Assembly (NCBI GenBank): GCA_031550125.1 | Contig: JAVBOW010000007.1 | Location: forward strand, 1 to 56,049 | Direction: 5' to 3' | DNA: 56,049 nt | Source of the DNA: JAVBOW01 sp031550125 | Lineage (GTDB): Bacteria; Bacteroidota; Bacteroidia; Bacteroidales; Rikenellaceae | Shown here: one piece after another, positions 16,358 to 24,048 of the stretch | Numbering within the stretch: the stretch's first letter is position 1 | Layout of the letters: the number at the start of each line of letters is the position of its first letter | The notes under the pieces: generated by a model | The model's database searches: none | What the model was told of the DNA's origin: nothing | Seen by the model: the letters and a program-made list of their open reading frames with translations, nothing else | Position numbers and translations under genes: made by a program

Positions 16358-16365
16358 TATATTTG
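16358..16365 (+). promoter_or_regulatory. -7 promoter element of the 216-residue barrel gene
   Basis: TATATTTG matches TAnnTTTG exactly and lies 16 bp before the start codon at 16382. The -33 region is weak. Confidence 0.55.
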
Positions 16366-16381
16366 CATAAAATCACACACT

Positions 16382-17032
16382 ATGATAAAAACCTTTTTAG
16401 CGGCCATGTTGCTTTTGCCCGTATTATCGTCGGCGCAGAGCAAAGGTTTCCGCTACGACACCATACCCGCGTCGCAAATACCTTCGACAAACAGTTTCCA
16501 TTACGAAACCGGGACGCCTAAAGCCGCGCAGGCCCAGTCGGAAAAACGGCAGACGGCGAAGAAGCAGAGCGGGGGACAGGGCTTCGACCCGCACAAACTG
16601 GTGTTCGGCGGGAGCCTCGGGCTGGGCTTCAGCAACGGCTACACGGCCATCAACGTATCGCCCCAGGTGGGCTACGCCTTCAACCGCTACTTCACGGCCG
16701 GCGGCGGCATTGCCTACAACTACTATCGCGACAGCAATTTCCAGACATACACTCAGAACTATATGGGCGGCAACCTCTACGCCAGGATAACCCCCATACC
16801 ACTAATACACATACAGGTGCAGCCCGAGCTATACGGTATGTGGGGCCGCTCCGGATCGCAGAAGATCGACCCGAGGGCCGTGCCGGCATGCCTGGTGGGG
16901 GGAGGCATAAGCATCCCCGCGGGAAGGCGGGCCGGCATTGCGGCGATGATATATTACGACTTGGTGCAGGACGACTGGAGTCCCTACAACGACGAACTGA
17001 TCTATTCCATAGGATTCACCTACGGATTCTGA
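16382..17032 (+). CDS. Small outer-membrane beta-barrel protein
   Basis: A 216-residue protein with signal peptide MIKTFLAAMLLLPVLSSAQ. After a polar, Lys/Gln-rich stretch (to about residue 62) it forms an eight-strand-like barrel: FGGSLGLGFSNGYTAINVSPQVGY, FTAGGGIAYNYY, LYARITPIPLIHIQVQPEL, terminal YSIGFTYGF. This layout suits small porin-like barrel proteins of Bacteroidetes; no enzymatic motif is present. The start is set at 16382 because it begins a clean signal peptide 16 bp after a -7 box; upstream codons from 16310 are not signal-like. Confidence 0.8.
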   Translation: MIKTFLAAMLLLPVLSSAQSKGFRYDTIPASQIPSTNSFHYETGTPKAAQAQSEKRQTAKKQSGGQGFDPHKLVFGGSLGLGFSNGYTAINVSPQVGYAFNRYFTAGGGIAYNYYRDSNFQTYTQNYMGGNLYARITPIPLIHIQVQPELYGMWGRSGSQKIDPRAVPACLVGGGISIPAGRRAGIAAMIYYDLVQDDWSPYNDELIYSIGFTYGF

Positions 17033-17080
17033 GAATCCGTTTACAATTTTTCATGCATGTAGTCGGCCGGGTTTTGCGGG

Positions 17081-17094
17081 AAATTTAGACAGAT
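17081..17094 (+). promoter_or_regulatory. AAATTTAGACAGAT repeat, copy 1
   Basis: This 14-mer recurs exactly at 18389-18402. Here it lies 15 bp before the flavin reductase start; the second copy precedes the sulfatase maturase. Both are preceded by CGG plus purines. Confidence 0.4.
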
Positions 17095-17109
17095 TTAGAA
17101 AGCAGGTAT

Positions 17110-17661
17110 ATGAAAAAGGTAGTGATAATCTCATCGAGCATAAGGGAGAAGCGTCTCAGCCATCGCGCGGCGCTTTTCCTGAACGGCATGCTAAACAATA
17201 ACAATTTGGCCCAAAGCGAGATACTCGACCTAAGGCAATATGCATTCCCCATATTCCCCATGCGTTTCGACCAGATGCGCCAGCCGGAAGCCGGGGTGGC
17301 CGACTTCTCCCGGAAGTTTATCGAAGCCGACGGGATCATAATCGTAACGCCCGTCTATAACGGCAGTTTCCCGGGGGCGTTGAAGAACGTCATAGACCTC
17401 TACAACAAAGAGTGGTACCACAAACCTGTGGCGACGGTTTCCGTCACTTACGGCATGGTTCCGGGCATAGCCACCGTGCAGCAGGTACAGACCATACTCA
17501 TGAAACTCGGGGCGCTGGCCGTGCCGGCCCTCGGCACGGTGATCAACACGGCGGCCGAATTATCGGAAGAAGGCGTTCCGGCCGATCCGGAAAAGTTCAC
17601 GGCGCTGCTCTCGCCCGTGGTAGACGAACTTATGTGGATGATGGAACGCGCGGAAAAATGA
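17110..17661 (+). CDS. NAD(P)H-dependent FMN reductase-family protein
   Basis: A 183-residue flavodoxin-fold protein. The N-terminal phosphate-binding loop VVIISSSIREKRLSHR and the TPVYNGSFPGALKNVIDL motif at about 80-97 are diagnostic of the NADPH-dependent FMN reductase family. It binds FMN and transfers electrons from NAD(P)H to flavin, quinone or azo acceptors in the cytoplasm; the substrate cannot be told. Its stop overlaps the start of the AlkD-like gene (ATGA), so the two are probably co-translated. Confidence 0.9.
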   Translation: MKKVVIISSSIREKRLSHRAALFLNGMLNNNNLAQSEILDLRQYAFPIFPMRFDQMRQPEAGVADFSRKFIEADGIIIVTPVYNGSFPGALKNVIDLYNKEWYHKPVATVSVTYGMVPGIATVQQVQTILMKLGALAVPALGTVINTAAELSEEGVPADPEKFTALLSPVVDELMWMMERAEK

Positions 17662-18347
17662 GGCGCGAGTTATCCTGCAGCGAAATAACAGAGCGCCTGG
17701 AAGCAGCCGCCGATCCGGCGCACAGGGAAAAGATGGCGCGTTTCGGCATTACGGCCGACCATCCTTTCGGAGTGCCTGTGACGGTGCAGAAAGCTATTGC
17801 GCGCGAGTGCGTCAAGTCGCTGCCGCTGGCAAAAGAGTTATGGGATACGGGCCGCCACGAGGCGCGCATGATGGCTTCGATGCTGGCCCCTCCGTCCGCA
17901 TTCACTTCTGCCATGATGGATGAATGGACGGAAAGTTTCGCAAGCTGGGACATATGCGACGGATGTTGTTTCAACCTTTTCCGTTACACGCCTTACGTAT
18001 GGGATAAAATACCGGAATACGCACGGAGGGAGGAGGAATATGTGCGCCGGACGGCGTTCGCGCTAATAGCCGGGCTGGCCATAGGCGACAAGAAAGCCCC
18101 GGACGAAAAGTTCCTGCCGTTCCTGCCCCTTATAGAGGAATATTCGGCGGACAACCGTAATTTCGTACGTAAAGCAGTGAATTGGGCGCTCCGACAAATA
18201 GGTAAACGCAGCCTTACGTTGCACGAGAAGGCGATGGAGGTAAGCCTCGGGCTGGCGTCACGGCCGGATAAAAGCGCCAGGTGGATCGGGTCCGATGCCG
18301 TCCGCGAGCTTTCCGACCCCAAAATAACGGCGCGGATAAAACGTTAG
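17658..18347 (+). CDS. AlkD-like DNA alkylation repair protein
   Basis: A 229-residue, all-helical HEAT-like repeat protein of the DNA alkylation repair (AlkD) family. It has LWDTGRHEARMMASML early, SWDICDGCCFNLF in the middle and NFVRKAVNWALRQIGKRS, the conserved KAvsWALRqiGkr signature, near residue 175. AlkC/AlkD enzymes remove alkylated bases without base flipping. The start overlaps the previous stop by ATGA; the longer reading frame back to 17412 runs over the reductase and is rejected. Confidence 0.88.
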   Translation: MRRELSCSEITERLEAAADPAHREKMARFGITADHPFGVPVTVQKAIARECVKSLPLAKELWDTGRHEARMMASMLAPPSAFTSAMMDEWTESFASWDICDGCCFNLFRYTPYVWDKIPEYARREEEYVRRTAFALIAGLAIGDKKAPDEKFLPFLPLIEEYSADNRNFVRKAVNWALRQIGKRSLTLHEKAMEVSLGLASRPDKSARWIGSDAVRELSDPKITARIKR

Positions 18348-18388
18348 TCATTGGAATCTGCCGGGGATCCGGTTAAATTTCCGCCGGA

Positions 18389-18402
18389 AAATTTAGACAG
18401 AT
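18389..18402 (+). promoter_or_regulatory. AAATTTAGACAGAT repeat, copy 2
   Basis: Identical to 17081-17094. It lies 13 bp upstream of the TATCTTTG -7 box of the maturase gene, covering the region where the -33 element would be. Confidence 0.4.
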
Positions 18403-18415
18403 ACTTAGATTGCGT

Positions 18416-18423
18416 TATCTTTG
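18416..18423 (+). promoter_or_regulatory. -7 promoter element of the sulfatase maturase gene
   Basis: TATCTTTG fits TAnnTTTG and lies 18 bp before the ATG at 18442. The repeat at 18389-18402 overlaps the -33 position. Confidence 0.6.
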
Positions 18424-18441
18424 AGATCCCAAACTCATGCG

Positions 18442-19713
18442 ATGAATAAAAAGATAAAGAACTCACTAACCTTCGCCGACGCCTATAAGCTCAAGAAACC
18501 CACGGCGTTCTCTACGATGGTTAAACCCATAGGGTCGCAGTGCAACCTCGACTGCACTTACTGCTATTACCTCGACAAAGCCGAGATATACGACAACCAC
18601 CAGCCCACGATGAGCATGGAGTTGCTGGAAGAGTACGTTCGTCAGTATATCGAGGCCAACGACGTGCCGCAGGTGACTTTCAACTGGCACGGGGGCGAGC
18701 CGCTCATGGCGGGCATAGACTATTACCGCCGGGCGATGGAATTTCAGCAGAAATACAAAGGAGAGAAGGAAATAACCAATTCATTGCAGACCAACGGCAT
18801 ACTGGTAAACGAAGAGTGGTGCGACTTTTTCCGTGAGAACAACTTCCTGATAGGCATATCCATAGACGGCCCCAAAGATATCCACGACGCCTACCGCACC
18901 AATAAAGGCGGGCAGCCCACATGGGACAGGGTGATGAAAGCCATAGATATGTTCTCGCGCACAGGAGTGGAGTACAACACCCTGAGCGTGGTAAACCACC
19001 TGTGCGAGGGACGCGGAGCGGAGATCTACCGTTTCATGAAGTCCATAGGCAGCCATTACATGCAGTTCCTTCCGGCCGTGGAGCATGTTGTGGACACGGG
19101 AGAAGGCAAGCGCCCGGCCATAGTCTCCCCCTACAGCGTATCCAATTCCTACCTGGCTCCGTGGAGCGTCTCGGCAGAAGGTTACGGCCGTTTCCTGAAC
19201 GACATATTCGACGAATGGGTGCTTCAGGACGTGGGCGTCTATTTCGTGCAGATGTTCGACGTGGCGCTGGCCCAGTGGGTGGGCGTGATGCCGGGGCTGT
19301 GCAGTTTCGCCGACACGTGCGGCGACGCGATGATAGTGGAGCATAACGGCGACGTATATTCGTGCGACCACTTCGTATATCCCAAATACAGGATAGGCAA
19401 CATCATGGATGACGAGCTGTGGTCGCTGCTGAAATCGCCCGGGCAGTTCCGCTTCGGGATAAACAAGCGCAACACGCTGCCTTCGGAGTGCCTGCGGTGC
19501 AAACTTTATTTCGCCTGCCGCGGCGAGTGTCCCAAGCACCGTTTCGGCGTAAGCCCTTCGGGCGAGGAGAATATGAACGTGCTGTGTGAAGGGTTCAAGA
19601 TGTTCTTCAGGCACGTAACGCCGTATATGGAGTACATGGCCGAGATGATAAAGGAGCAGAAACCGCCCGCGCTGGTGATGAACTGGGCGCGGCAACGCAT
19701 GGGATTGATGTAA
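18442..19713 (+). CDS. Anaerobic sulfatase-maturating radical SAM enzyme
   Basis: A 423-residue radical SAM/SPASM protein. The SAM cluster motif CNLDCTYCYYLDKAE (CxxxCxYC) is at about 33-39, and NWHGGEPLMAG is the glycine-rich SAM-binding motif. The C-terminal SPASM cysteines appear as CGDAMIVEHNGDVYSCDHF, CLRCKLYFACRGECPKHRF and a late C. This set defines anSME enzymes, which convert an active-site Ser or Cys of sulfatases to formylglycine without oxygen. The ATG at 18442 is preferred over an upstream TTG. Two sulfatases in this window carry Ser-type motifs and are likely clients. The next gene starts 19 bp downstream but is unrelated in function. Confidence 0.95.
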   Translation: MNKKIKNSLTFADAYKLKKPTAFSTMVKPIGSQCNLDCTYCYYLDKAEIYDNHQPTMSMELLEEYVRQYIEANDVPQVTFNWHGGEPLMAGIDYYRRAMEFQQKYKGEKEITNSLQTNGILVNEEWCDFFRENNFLIGISIDGPKDIHDAYRTNKGGQPTWDRVMKAIDMFSRTGVEYNTLSVVNHLCEGRGAEIYRFMKSIGSHYMQFLPAVEHVVDTGEGKRPAIVSPYSVSNSYLAPWSVSAEGYGRFLNDIFDEWVLQDVGVYFVQMFDVALAQWVGVMPGLCSFADTCGDAMIVEHNGDVYSCDHFVYPKYRIGNIMDDELWSLLKSPGQFRFGINKRNTLPSECLRCKLYFACRGECPKHRFGVSPSGEENMNVLCEGFKMFFRHVTPYMEYMAEMIKEQKPPALVMNWARQRMGLM

Positions 19714-19732
19714 CCGCTCAAGAATTCAAACA

Positions 19733-20668
19733 ATGCCGATACCGATATTACCGCCGAAAGAGACCAGGGCGATAGCCGACACGACCGCATCGCTGCGGGC
19801 GTCGCTCGAAACCAAAGTGCAGGAACTTTCCGACATGCCCGCCGACAAGCTTATCGCAACCGTCACCAAAAGCGCGGTGGAGATAGGCCTTAAGATAATC
19901 CTCGTGCTGACGATCTACATCGTCGGACGGTGGCTTATCAAGTATGTTCTGCGGATACAGAAAAAGCTGATGGACAGGCGAAACGCCGACATATCGCTTA
20001 GGGTGTTCCTGAACAATCTCACGCAAATAACCCTCATGTTGGTGCTTATCATCATAATCATCAGCATACTGGGCATAGACACCACATCGTTCGTGGCGCT
20101 GTTCGCCTCGGCCGGTATAGCCATAGGCATGGCCCTGAGCGGCACTTTGCAGAATTTTGCCGGAGGAGTCATGATACTGGCCATAAAGCCTTTCAAGGTT
20201 GGCGATTTCATCGAGGCGCAGGGGCAGAGCGGCTCCGTCAAGGAGATACGTCTGTTTCATACGATACTCAACACGCCCGACAACAAAACCATAATTATCC
20301 CTAACGGAGGTATATCCACAGGCATCATAAACAACTACTCGCACGAATCCAACAGGCGTATAGAGTGGACCTTCGGGATAGCGTACGGACAGGATTACGA
20401 CCAGGCCAAAGCACTATTGTCCAGGCTCATAGAAAAAGAGAGCCGCATACTCAGGGATCCCGCCTGGCTTATAGCGCTCAAAACACTCAACAGCAGCTCG
20501 GTAGATATAGTCGTCAGGGCATGGGCGCCTTCTGAAGAGTACTGGAATGTCTATTTTTCCATCAACGAACAGGTTTACAAATCGTTCGGACAGGCGGGCA
20601 TCAATATACCCTATCCGCAGCTCGACGTACATATAGTGGATGCGCCGGCAGGCGAAAAAACGAGATAA
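19733..20668 (+). CDS. MscS-family mechanosensitive channel
   Basis: A 311-residue protein: soluble N-terminal tail (~45 residues), transmembrane helices at about 47-70, 95-115 and a pore helix at about 118-145 (FVALFASAGIAIGMALSGTLQNFAGG). The Gly/Ala-rich TM3 is the family signature. The beta domain PFKVGDFIEAQGQSGSVKEI and IIIPNGGISTGIINNYS follow, then the cytoplasmic alpha/beta domain. MscS channels release solutes on hypo-osmotic shock. It has the basic small MscS architecture with no extra periplasmic domain. Confidence 0.93.
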   Translation: MPIPILPPKETRAIADTTASLRASLETKVQELSDMPADKLIATVTKSAVEIGLKIILVLTIYIVGRWLIKYVLRIQKKLMDRRNADISLRVFLNNLTQITLMLVLIIIIISILGIDTTSFVALFASAGIAIGMALSGTLQNFAGGVMILAIKPFKVGDFIEAQGQSGSVKEIRLFHTILNTPDNKTIIIPNGGISTGIINNYSHESNRRIEWTFGIAYGQDYDQAKALLSRLIEKESRILRDPAWLIALKTLNSSSVDIVVRAWAPSEEYWNVYFSINEQVYKSFGQAGINIPYPQLDVHIVDAPAGEKTR

Positions 20669-20798
20669 TTACGGATTCGGCTGCAAACCGCCGGAAAAAT
20701 TACGATTTACCCGCAATTCAGGGGCGCAGGCGATGAGAGCGGCACGGAATATGCTGTGATAAAAGTGAGAAACCACTTATCTTAAAATATTTCAAGAC

Positions 20799-21302
20799 AT
20801 GATCAAAAGGGAAAAAAGCGTCGAGCTGCTTAACAAAGCGGTGGCGATGGAACTTACTGCCGTTCACCAGTACATGTATTTCCATTTCAGGTGCAGCGAT
20901 TTCGGCTACGAGCCTCTCGCCGGACTTTTCAAGCGTGTCTCAATCCAGGAGATGATCCACGTCGAGCAGCTGGCCGAGCGTATCCTTTATCTTGGCGGAG
21001 ACGTAAAGATGACGCTCGCCGCACCAATCAAGTACTACTCCGAAGTGAGCAAAATGCTGGAACAAAGCACCCGTCTCGAAGAGGAGACCGTGGCTGCCTA
21101 CAACCAATGGGCGCACGAATGCTCGCAGGAAGGCGACTCGGCGTCGAAAAAACTATTCGAAGACCTGGTTGCCCAGGAAGAGTCGCACGACGACCAATTC
21201 GACACCGAAGCCGGCAACCTCCTCAAGTTCGGAGACAAGTACCTGGCCCTGCAATCCATCGAGCGCAGCAAGCTGGTAGCCGTGCGCGATCCGGAGGATT
21301 AA
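20799..21302 (+). CDS. Bacterioferritin-like ferritin-fold protein
   Basis: A 167-residue four-helix protein: ELTAVHQYMYFHF (first ligand Glu), ISQEMIHVEQLAERILYLGG-like segment with E-x-x-H, EEETVAAYNQWAHEC (Glu) and LVAQEESHDDQFD (E-x-x-H). These provide the di-iron ligands of the bacterioferritin/ferritin fold; length and motifs fit Bfr. It stores iron and detoxifies ferrous iron in the cytoplasm. It is followed by a good terminator and then a Fur-family gene and rubrerythrin, a coherent iron/peroxide-defence group. Confidence 0.88.
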   Translation: MIKREKSVELLNKAVAMELTAVHQYMYFHFRCSDFGYEPLAGLFKRVSIQEMIHVEQLAERILYLGGDVKMTLAAPIKYYSEVSKMLEQSTRLEEETVAAYNQWAHECSQEGDSASKKLFEDLVAQEESHDDQFDTEAGNLLKFGDKYLALQSIERSKLVAVRDPED

Positions 21303-21324
21303 GGCGTATTTCCATTCCTTTGAG

Positions 21325-21358
21325 AATCCCGGGAGCTGCAGGTGCGGCTCCCGGGATT
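21325..21358 (+). terminator. Intrinsic terminator after bacterioferritin
   Basis: AATCCCGGGAGC (21325-21336) pairs with its complement (21347-21358), followed by TTTATTTTTT. A strong rho-independent terminator 22 bp after the stop. Confidence 0.9.
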
Positions 21359-21375
21359 TATTTTTTCGCCCTTCG

Positions 21376-21418
21376 TTTGGAATGACGGATTTTATCACTA
21401 TTTTTGTAGTCATTACAA
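21376..21418 (+). promoter_or_regulatory. Promoter plus candidate Fur/PerR box
   Basis: TTTG (21376-21379), exactly 19 bp, then TATTTTTG (21399-21406) is a perfect sigma-ABfr promoter. Overlapping its -7 box is TTGTAGTCATTACAA (21404-21418), a 15-bp palindrome with six of seven pairs matching, the 7-1-7 form typical of Fur/PerR operators. It precedes the Fur-family gene, so autoregulation is likely. Confidence 0.7.
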
Positions 21419-21437
21419 TTTAGTATTAATTACACTG

Positions 21438-21893
21438 ATGAAAACATCAAGGTATAAAACCGCCCAGGAGTGCCTCAAGGCCCATAATATACGGCCGTCG
21501 TTGCACAGATTGGCGGTTATAGAATATCTTATGAATAATGCAGCCCACCCCACTGCAGAGGAGATATTTTCGTCGCTTTACTCCGCCATCCCCACCCTTT
21601 CGCGTACTACGGTGTACAATATACTTAAACTTTTAGCCGAAAAGAAAGCGGCCATATCGCTCGACATCGATCCACGCCAAGCTCATTACGACGGCGATAC
21701 TTCGTTGCACTCCCATTTCATATGCCTCGGTTGCGGCGCGATAGAGGACATGGAGAGCGACGCGGGATTGCTGTCGGAATTAACCCGCCGCAAATATCCG
21801 TCGGGCATGCTCGTTGAGAGGGTGGAACTCAACTATCGAGGTATTTGCAGGAAATGCCTGTCAAAAGAGCAAAAACCAGCGGGAGCCACATAA
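21438..21893 (+). CDS. Fur-family peroxide/metal regulator (PerR-like)
   Basis: A 151-residue Fur-family repressor. The winged helix spans residues 10-85 (AAHPTAEEIFSSLYSAIPTLSRTTVYNILKLL), followed by a metal-binding dimerisation domain with HSHFICLGCGAIED and a C-terminal ICRKCL pair, giving two Cys-x-x-Cys structural zinc sites. Start at 21438; the longer reading frame (from 21342) passes through the upstream terminator and promoter. Context with bacterioferritin and rubrerythrin argues for PerR rather than Fur. Distinguishing them by the regulatory-site Asp/Glu would need alignment. Confidence 0.88.
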   Translation: MKTSRYKTAQECLKAHNIRPSLHRLAVIEYLMNNAAHPTAEEIFSSLYSAIPTLSRTTVYNILKLLAEKKAAISLDIDPRQAHYDGDTSLHSHFICLGCGAIEDMESDAGLLSELTRRKYPSGMLVERVELNYRGICRKCLSKEQKPAGAT

Positions 21894-21937
21894 GGCGCTC
21901 CATCCGAAGAAAACTATCTAACCCTATAAAAAACAAA

Positions 21938-22492
21938 ATGATGAAAAAATTCAGATGTACCGTTTGCGGTTACATACACACCGGCGACAGCGCTCCGGAA
22001 AATTGCCCAGTCTGTAAAGCGGCCTCGTCGCGTTTCGAAGAGATGACCGAGAGCGCCAACGGACTCAGCTGGGCCGACGAACACAAAATAGGCGTGGCTA
22101 AAGGCGTTGACGCCGAAATACTCGAAGGATTGAAGGCCCACTTTACCGGAGAATGCACCGAGGTGGGGATGTACCTGGCCATGAGCCGGCAGGCCGACCG
22201 CGAAGGCTATCCTGAAGTCGCCGAAGCCTACAAACGCATAGCGTGGGAAGAGGCCGAACATGCCTCCAAATTCGCCGAGTTGCTCGGAGAGGTGGTATGG
22301 GATACTAAAACCAACCTGCGCGAGCGTATGATGGCCGAGAGCGGCGCATGCGCCGACAAGAAACGGATAGCCACCAGGGCCAAAGAACTCAACCTGGACG
22401 CCATACACGACACCGTACACGAGATGTGCAAAGACGAGGCGCGCCACGGACAGGTTTTCGAAGGACTTTATAACCGATTCTTCGGCAAATAG
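21938..22492 (+). CDS. Rubrerythrin with N-terminal rubredoxin domain
   Basis: A 184-residue protein. Residues 1-40 form a rubredoxin-like iron site (CTVCGYIHTGDSAPENCPVCK) and residues 45-184 a rubrerythrin ferritin-like di-iron domain (ECTEVGMYLAMSRQADREGY, WEEAEHASKFAELLGE, DEARHGQVFEGL). Classical rubrerythrin has the rubredoxin domain at the C-terminus; here it is reversed, as in reverse rubrerythrins of anaerobes. It reduces hydrogen peroxide to water. It lies 44 bp downstream of the Fur-family gene and is probably co-transcribed with it and derepressed by peroxide. Two adjacent ATGs (21938, 21941) are possible starts. Confidence 0.92.
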   Translation: MMKKFRCTVCGYIHTGDSAPENCPVCKAASSRFEEMTESANGLSWADEHKIGVAKGVDAEILEGLKAHFTGECTEVGMYLAMSRQADREGYPEVAEAYKRIAWEEAEHASKFAELLGEVVWDTKTNLRERMMAESGACADKKRIATRAKELNLDAIHDTVHEMCKDEARHGQVFEGLYNRFFGK

Positions 22493-22533
22493 CCGTATCG
22501 AGGATAAGACCTCTCCTTGCGATGTAAACGAAA

Positions 22534-22563
22534 GCCGCCGGACGCCATCAGGAGTCCGGCGGC
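22534..22563 (+). terminator. Hairpin after rubrerythrin
   Basis: GCCGCCGGAC (22534-22543) and its exact complement (22554-22563) flank a 10-base loop. It is stable, but no T-run follows, so termination may be weak or factor-dependent. Confidence 0.55.
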
Positions 22564-22586
22564 CGTATGTAGGACCGGTCCGAAAA

Positions 22587-22782
22587 ACAGGTTGGCGTCA
22601 AAATGCGTGACGCAAGAAAACGCTGCGCCTTACGGTAACGATGCTGTGCGTAGCGTGAGTCTGGTTTCGCTTATCGTTTGAATTTCAAATCCTCACGGAC
22701 TTAAGTCCGCTCTGGGTTGAAACGATAAGGATAAGTGAAAGATGATGCGCGATATGCGCAGCCAACATATAATTGAGACCGA
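22587..22782. repeat. Dispersed intergenic repeat, copy A (about 196 bp)
   Basis: This stretch aligns along its length with 40515-40711. Shared blocks include ACAGGTTGGCGT, CGCTGCGCC, TACGGTAACG, GGTTTCGCTTATCGTTTGA and GCCAACA.ATAATT. It has no coding potential and many paired segments. Both copies lie between convergent genes, just beyond a hairpin terminator. The hairpin core (about 22687-22713, palindrome CGGACTTAAGTCCG at 22696-22709) is in the opposite orientation to copy B. Confidence 0.8.
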
Positions 22783-22800
22783 TACAGTATATCCGGGCGT

Positions 22801-24048
22801 TTACCAGCGGGTCTGCCCCTCTCCTGTGATTATATATTTATAGGTGGTCAGCTCCGGCAGGGCCATCGGGCCGCGGGCGTGGAGTTTTTGCGTACTTATG
22901 CCTATTTCTGCGCCGAAACCGAACTGCGCGCCGTCGGTAAACGCCGTCGAAACGTTGGTGTAAACACAGGCGGCGTCGACGCGCAGGCTGAAGAGCGCCG
23001 ACGCCTCCTCGTCTTCGGTAACAATGGCCTCGCTATGGCGCGAAGAGTAGCGTTCGATATGGTTCATGGCCTCCTCTATCCCATCCACCGTCTTGACGGC
23101 CATTTTATAATCCATGAATTCCACTCCGAAACTATCCTCCGCGGCAGGCAACAGCAATTCCGGCGGATAGAATCCGGCCAGCGCCGCATAGGCCGGATCG
23201 TCGGCATATATCACCACGTTCTTCTGGGCCAGCAGGGCGCATAGCGCGGGAAGGTCTGCAAGCCTGTCGCGGTGGATTATAAGGCAGTCGAGGGCGTTGC
23301 ATACGCTCACGCGACGGGTTTTGGCGTTGAAGATTATCCCTGCACCCTTATCCGCGTCCCCGGCGGCGTCGAAATAGGTGTGGCACACTCCGGCACCCGT
23401 CTCTATTACAGGTATGCGCGAGTTTTCACGAACATAGCGTATCAGCGAGGCGCTACCGCGCGGGATGATCACATCCACCAGACCCTCTGCCGACAGCAGC
23501 TGCGCGGTGTAACTGCGGTCGGCCGGCAGCAGGGTTACGGCGTCGGGGGTTATACCCTCCTCCTCAAGGACGCTTTTTATCAGCGCCGTTATCGCCTCGT
23601 TAGAGTTCTGGGCGTCGCTTCCGCCTTTGAGTATCGCCGCATTCCTTGTTTTCAGACAGAGCGAGAAAACGTCGAAACTAACATTCGGACGCGCCTCATA
23701 AATCACCCCGATCACACCGAAAGGCACGCGCACCTTACGTATCTTCATGCCGTTGGGACGCGTAGTATGGCTCAGTTCCTCACCTACGGGCGAGGTGAGG
23801 GCGGCCACGTTGCGTATGTCGGCCGCAATGTCTTCGAGGCGTTGCTCCGTGAGCATCAGGCGGTCATAGACAGGGTCGGCGGGCGACATGCGGGCAAGGT
23901 CGGCGGCGTTGGCCTCCAGTATGGTTCCGGCGTGATGCGGCAGGGCTTCGGCCAAGCGCAGCAACACTCTGTCTATCTGCTTTGCCGACAGCATATTGAT
24001 ATCTGCAGCGGCAATCCTTGCTTTTTCGAATATGGTAGGTTGGCTCAT
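22801..24048 (-). CDS. proA: Gamma-glutamyl phosphate reductase
   Basis: A 415-residue aldehyde-dehydrogenase-fold enzyme that reduces gamma-glutamyl phosphate to glutamate semialdehyde with NADPH, the second step of proline synthesis. Signatures: VPFGVIGVIYEARPNVSFD and the catalytic-cysteine region ETGAGVCHTYFD, FNAKTRRVSVCNALD, and the C-terminal FGFGAEIGISTQKLHARGPMAL, all highly typical of ProA. Start at 24048 overlaps the proB stop (ATGA). It is the last gene of a nine-gene directon. It ends only 18 bp from repeat copy A with no clear terminator. Confidence 0.96.
   Translation of the reverse strand: MSQPTIFEKARIAAADINMLSAKQIDRVLLRLAEALPHHAGTILEANAADLARMSPADPVYDRLMLTEQRLEDIAADIRNVAALTSPVGEELSHTTRPNGMKIRKVRVPFGVIGVIYEARPNVSFDVFSLCLKTRNAAILKGGSDAQNSNEAITALIKSVLEEEGITPDAVTLLPADRSYTAQLLSAEGLVDVIIPRGSASLIRYVRENSRIPVIETGAGVCHTYFDAAGDADKGAGIIFNAKTRRVSVCNALDCLIIHRDRLADLPALCALLAQKNVVIYADDPAYAALAGFYPPELLLPAAEDSFGVEFMDYKMAVKTVDGIEEAMNHIERYSSRHSEAIVTEDEEASALFSLRVDAACVYTNVSTAFTDGAQFGFGAEIGISTQKLHARGPMALPELTTYKYIITGEGQTRW

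Noticed and set aside
18421..18441. TTG start for the sulfatase maturase
   Set aside because: It overlaps the -7 box; the ATG at 18442 matches the family N-terminus.
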